NCBI GenBank assembly: GCA_022360735.1
Contig: JAKSCF010000575.1
Span: 1-17,168, forward strand
Origin: Clostridia bacterium
GTDB lineage: Bacteria > Bacillota_A > Clostridia > Peptostreptococcales > JAAYPU01
Direction: 5' to 3'
DNA: 17,168 nt
The notes under the pieces were generated by a model. It made no database searches. It had not been told where the DNA came from and saw nothing but the letters and a program-made list of their open reading frames with translations. Of the stretch, positions 14,281-17,168 are shown piece after piece (positions within the stretch are counted from its first letter, which is position 1; the number at the start of each line of letters is the position of its first letter). The translations under genes and the position numbers were made by a program.

Positions 14281-14315
14281 CGTTTTAAAAAGAATATCAC
14301 AAGGGAGTGTGGATT

Positions 14316-16442
14316 ATGGCAGTAACCAAAATTCAAAAAAGAACCGGGGAAATTGTTGATTTTGACGTTAATAAGATCAAAGGTGCTATTTTTGCAGCAG
14401 CAAAAGCTGTGGGAGGACAAGATGAAATGCAGTCACAGCGCCTAGCAAATTCTGTGGAAGAAATTCTACAAGAAACATTTAATGCCAGTATACCATCTGT
14501 TGAGGATGTACAAGATATAGTAGAAAAAGTTCTAATAGAAGAAGGCCACGCCAAAACAGCAAAAGCCTACATTATCTATAGAAAAAGGCGTCAGGAAATG
14601 AGAGAGGTTAAAAACCTATTTATGGATGCAGAGAAAATGATTGAAGAGTATGTATCCTTAGAAGACTGGCGGGTTAATGAAAATGCCAATATGGGTTTTT
14701 CACTTCAAGGATTAAACAATCATATCGTTGAAAGTATTACTAAGAAATATTGGTTGAATAAAATATATAAAAAAGATTTAAGAGATGCTCATATTAAAGG
14801 CGATTTACATATCCATGATTTAGGTCTACTAGCACCTTATTGCTGTGGTTGGGATTTACAAGCTTTCTTAACCAATGGTTTCAGAGGCGCGAAAGGCAAG
14901 ATCGAATCAAAACCCCCAAAACATTTTGAATCTGCATTGATGCAAATTGCCAATTTGCTTTATACATTGCAAGGTGAATCAGCAGGTGCACAAGCCATTT
15001 CAAGTGTAGATACTTATTTAGCTCCCTTTATATATTATGATGAGTTGGACTATAAACAAGTGAAAAAAGCGGTTCAAAGATTTGTTTACAATTTGAACGT
15101 GCCTACCAGAGTAGGTTTTCAGACACCTTTTACCAATATAACATTAGACATTACACCTCATCCTATCCTAAAAAATGAAGCAGCTATTGTTGGCGGCGAG
15201 ATGATGGATAAGACCTATGGTGATTTCCAAAAAGAAATGGATATGTTTAACATCGCTTACAGTGAGGTTATGATGGAAGGTGATGGGGCCGGACGTGCGT
15301 TTAGTTTTCCTATACCAACGGTTAATATTACACATGATTTTCCTTGGCAATCAGAATCCGTTAACAAAATTATGGAAATGACTAAGAAATTTGGAACACC
15401 TTACTTTGCAAACTTTTTAAATTCTGATTTAGCGCCGGAAGATATTCGATCCATGTGCTGCAGACTGAGATTGGACAATCGTGAGTTGAGAAAACGTGGA
15501 GGCGGGCTGTTTGGGGCCAATCCTTTGACTGGGTCCATTAATGTTGTGACCATCAACATGGGACGTATAGGATATTCTGCTAAAACGAAAGAAGAATTCA
15601 AGCGTCAAGTCCATGACCTTATGGAAAAAGCAAAAGAAATATGTGAAAGCAAGAGAAAAATTTTAGAGCAATATATTGAATCCGGATTGTATCCATATTC
15701 TCAATACTATTTGCAAGGCGTAAAAGATGCAACCGGTGAATATTTTAAAAACCATTTCTCTACAATAGGATTAAATGGTATGAATGAGGCTTGCTTAAAT
15801 TTATTAGGCATAGATATTTCTACTGAAGAGGGTAATGCGTTTGCTGTTGAAATTATGGACTTTATGAACAGAGTCATTCAAATATTCCAAGAAGAAACAG
15901 GAAGCTTATGGAATCTTGAAGCAGCTCCTGCTGAGGGTGCCAGCTACCGTTTTGCCAGATTGGATAAGAAAATATACCCAGGCATTATTACTCAAGGACA
16001 AGATGAACCCTATTATACAAATTCGACGCAGCTTCCGGTTAACTGTACGGATGATATATTTGAAGCCATTGAAAAGCAAGAAACATTACAAACCCTATAT
16101 ACCGGTGGAACCGTATTGCACGGATTTTTAGGAGAGCAAATTACAGATATTGAAACCTGTAAGCTGTTTATCAAGAAAACAATGGAAAATTCAGCAATAC
16201 CTTACATTACGATCACGCCAACTTTCTCTATTTGTGAAGACCATGGCTATATTTCAGGAGAGGCGTTTGAATGCCCGCAATGTGGTAAGCAAGCAGAAGT
16301 GTGGACAAGAGTTGTAGGCTTCCACAGACCCGTTCAATCTTGGAATAGAGGAAAGCAGGAAGAATACAAAGATAGAAAAGAATTTTCAGTAGAAGCAAGC
16401 CTAAATAACAAAATAGAAACGGGTGTTATTAAAGTAGGATGA
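14316..16442 (+). CDS. nrdD: Anaerobic (class III) ribonucleoside-triphosphate reductase
   Basis: This 708-residue oxygen-sensitive glycyl-radical enzyme reduces ribonucleoside triphosphates to deoxy forms during anaerobic growth. An N-terminal ATP-cone occupies about residues 1-95 (VTKIQKRTGEIVDFDVNKIK onward) and gives allosteric activity control. The catalytic domain includes KGDLHIHDLG, Cys176-Cys177 (APYCCGWDL) and Cys381-Cys382 (MCCRLRLDNRELRKRGGG). A C-terminal zinc-site region has Cys640, His643, Cys653 and Cys656 (CEDHG and CPQC), and the glycyl-radical loop RVVGFHRPVQSWNRGKQEEY has the radical at Gly668. The open frame extends to a GTG at 14307, but AAGGGAG (14301-14307) fits ATG 14316 with eight bases spacing and the usual MAVTKI start. 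It overlaps nrdG by four bases (ATGA) and is preceded by a promoter with a probable NrdR box. Confidence 0.96.
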   Translation: MAVTKIQKRTGEIVDFDVNKIKGAIFAAAKAVGGQDEMQSQRLANSVEEILQETFNASIPSVEDVQDIVEKVLIEEGHAKTAKAYIIYRKRRQEMREVKNLFMDAEKMIEEYVSLEDWRVNENANMGFSLQGLNNHIVESITKKYWLNKIYKKDLRDAHIKGDLHIHDLGLLAPYCCGWDLQAFLTNGFRGAKGKIESKPPKHFESALMQIANLLYTLQGESAGAQAISSVDTYLAPFIYYDELDYKQVKKAVQRFVYNLNVPTRVGFQTPFTNITLDITPHPILKNEAAIVGGEMMDKTYGDFQKEMDMFNIAYSEVMMEGDGAGRAFSFPIPTVNITHDFPWQSESVNKIMEMTKKFGTPYFANFLNSDLAPEDIRSMCCRLRLDNRELRKRGGGLFGANPLTGSINVVTINMGRIGYSAKTKEEFKRQVHDLMEKAKEICESKRKILEQYIESGLYPYSQYYLQGVKDATGEYFKNHFSTIGLNGMNEACLNLLGIDISTEEGNAFAVEIMDFMNRVIQIFQEETGSLWNLEAAPAEGASYRFARLDKKIYPGIITQGQDEPYYTNSTQLPVNCTDDIFEAIEKQETLQTLYTGGTVLHGFLGEQITDIETCKLFIKKTMENSAIPYITITPTFSICEDHGYISGEAFECPQCGKQAEVWTRVVGFHRPVQSWNRGKQEEYKDRKEFSVEASLNNKIETGVIKVG

Positions 16443-17131
16443 AATCAATCCATATATTAGGACAGATAAAATCGTCTTTTATTGACTACCCTTCCAATAT
16501 ATGTACGGTTATTTTTCTGGGGGGCTGTAATTTTAATTGTGGTTACTGCCATAACCCGGATATTGTAAGAAGGAAAGGTATGAGCATAAAAGAAGAAGAC
16601 TTTTTTAAATTCTTAGAAAAGAGAAAGAAGTACTTAGATGGTGTTTGCATCTCCGGAGGCGAGCCAACGCTTTATGAAAGCTTATGCGAGTTCATTCAAA
16701 AGATTAGATCATTTGGGTATAAAGTAAAACTGGATACCAATGGAACAAATCCTAAAGTGCTTAAACAATTAATGGATCATAACTGGATTGATTATATAGC
16801 CATGGACCTGAAAGCACCACTTAGGCGATACACTGAAATTACAGGAACAAATGTTAATATTGATGAAATACAAGAAAGCATTGAAAAAATTATGGTATCA
16901 GATATAGATTATGAATTTAGAACCACCATTGCAAAAGAGATTCTATCAAAAGAGGACATAAATGAAATCATAAAACTCATTCCAAATGCAAAGCGGTACT
17001 GTATACAAAATTTTAGAAAAGTTCATGAAATAATAGATAACGACAGGTGTTTTACACCCTATAAGCCGGATGAATTGAATGACATGAAAGAAGCGTTTGA
17101 AGGGCTGGTACATGAATTGATTATAAGATAA
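16439..17131 (+). CDS. nrdG: Anaerobic ribonucleotide reductase activating protein (radical SAM)
   Basis: This 230-residue radical SAM enzyme uses a [4Fe-4S] cluster and S-adenosylmethionine to place the glycyl radical on NrdD, releasing 5'-deoxyadenosine and methionine. The cluster motif Cys30-x3-Cys34-x2-Cys37 (CNFNCGYC) follows a typical opening (IKSSFIDYPSNICTVIFLGG). The SAM-binding CISGGEPTL and VKLDTNGTNP motifs follow, then IDYIAMDLKAPL. The length is greater than the roughly 155 residues of E. coli NrdG and matches the longer clostridial/archaeal form of activase (often annotated NrdG2). The ATG overlaps the nrdD stop (ATGA), so the two are translationally coupled. A terminator follows directly. 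Confidence 0.93.
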   Translation: MKSIHILGQIKSSFIDYPSNICTVIFLGGCNFNCGYCHNPDIVRRKGMSIKEEDFFKFLEKRKKYLDGVCISGGEPTLYESLCEFIQKIRSFGYKVKLDTNGTNPKVLKQLMDHNWIDYIAMDLKAPLRRYTEITGTNVNIDEIQESIEKIMVSDIDYEFRTTIAKEILSKEDINEIIKLIPNAKRYCIQNFRKVHEIIDNDRCFTPYKPDELNDMKEAFEGLVHELIIR

Positions 17132-17158
17132 AGAGCAGTTGATACTGCTCTTTTGTTT
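17130..17158 (+). terminator. Rho-independent terminator after nrdG
   Basis: AAAGAGCAG (17130-17138), loop TTGATA, CTGCTCTTT (17145-17153), continuing TGTTTT. The stem begins within the nrdG stop codon. Confidence 0.9.
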
Positions 17159-17168
17159 TAAAGATTTC

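Noticed and set aside
1..17168. Search for mobile elements, CRISPR arrays, tRNA or phage genes as an explanation for the operon
   Set aside because: No transposase, integrase, regularly spaced repeats or tRNA-like structure was seen; all genes are co-oriented and look chromosomal.

Overview
The window looks like a chromosomal segment of a low-GC, anaerobic Gram-positive bacterium, most likely a member of the Clostridia. The evidence is the AT-rich DNA, strong AGGAGG-type ribosome binding sites, TTG and GTG starts, lipoprotein signal peptides, class III anaerobic ribonucleotide reductase, and a queT gene behind a preQ1-I riboswitch. All recognisable genes are on the + strand. I see no tRNA, rRNA, CRISPR array, insertion sequence or phage gene.

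Layout. (1) 1-697: a possible tail of an upstream gene, then a promoter, a preQ1-I riboswitch, queT (queuosine-precursor transporter) and a terminator. (2) 824-1990: an iron-dependent alcohol dehydrogenase of the butanol dehydrogenase type. (3) 2159-5614: a cell-envelope cluster. It holds an L,D-transpeptidase lipoprotein with an acidic repeat tract and SH3-like domains, a lipoprotein of the DUF4015 glycoside-hydrolase-like family, and a small L,D-transpeptidase with no signal peptide, closed by a terminator. (4) 5692-6591: a DeoR-type repressor with its own promoter and a perfect terminator. (5) 6704-13990: a long operon encoding a ribose-type ABC importer (binding protein, double ATPase, permease), a 5-methylthioribose-kinase-like protein (MtnK), a MtnA-type isomerase, a class II aldolase, and a badly deleted iron-dependent alcohol dehydrogenase. 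(6) 13991-14315: an intergenic stretch with a terminator, a tiny ORF that may be gene debris, a promoter and a probable NrdR box. (7) 14316-17158: nrdD-nrdG and a terminator.

The most interesting part is region 5. MtnK, MtnA and a class II aldolase together make the DHAP shunt, which converts 5-methylthioribose and/or 5-deoxyribose (left over from S-adenosylmethionine use) into dihydroxyacetone phosphate plus an aldehyde. Here the three enzymes sit behind a dedicated sugar ABC importer and next to a DeoR repressor. This suggests a scavenging system for external 5-modified riboses rather than only internal recycling. The alcohol dehydrogenase that would reduce the aldehyde is present only as a remnant: its nucleotide-binding half is gone and it has two further internal deletions. 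Another enzyme may now do that step; the intact dehydrogenase at 824-1990 is one candidate. Substrate assignment is inferred from gene families and gene order and has not been shown.
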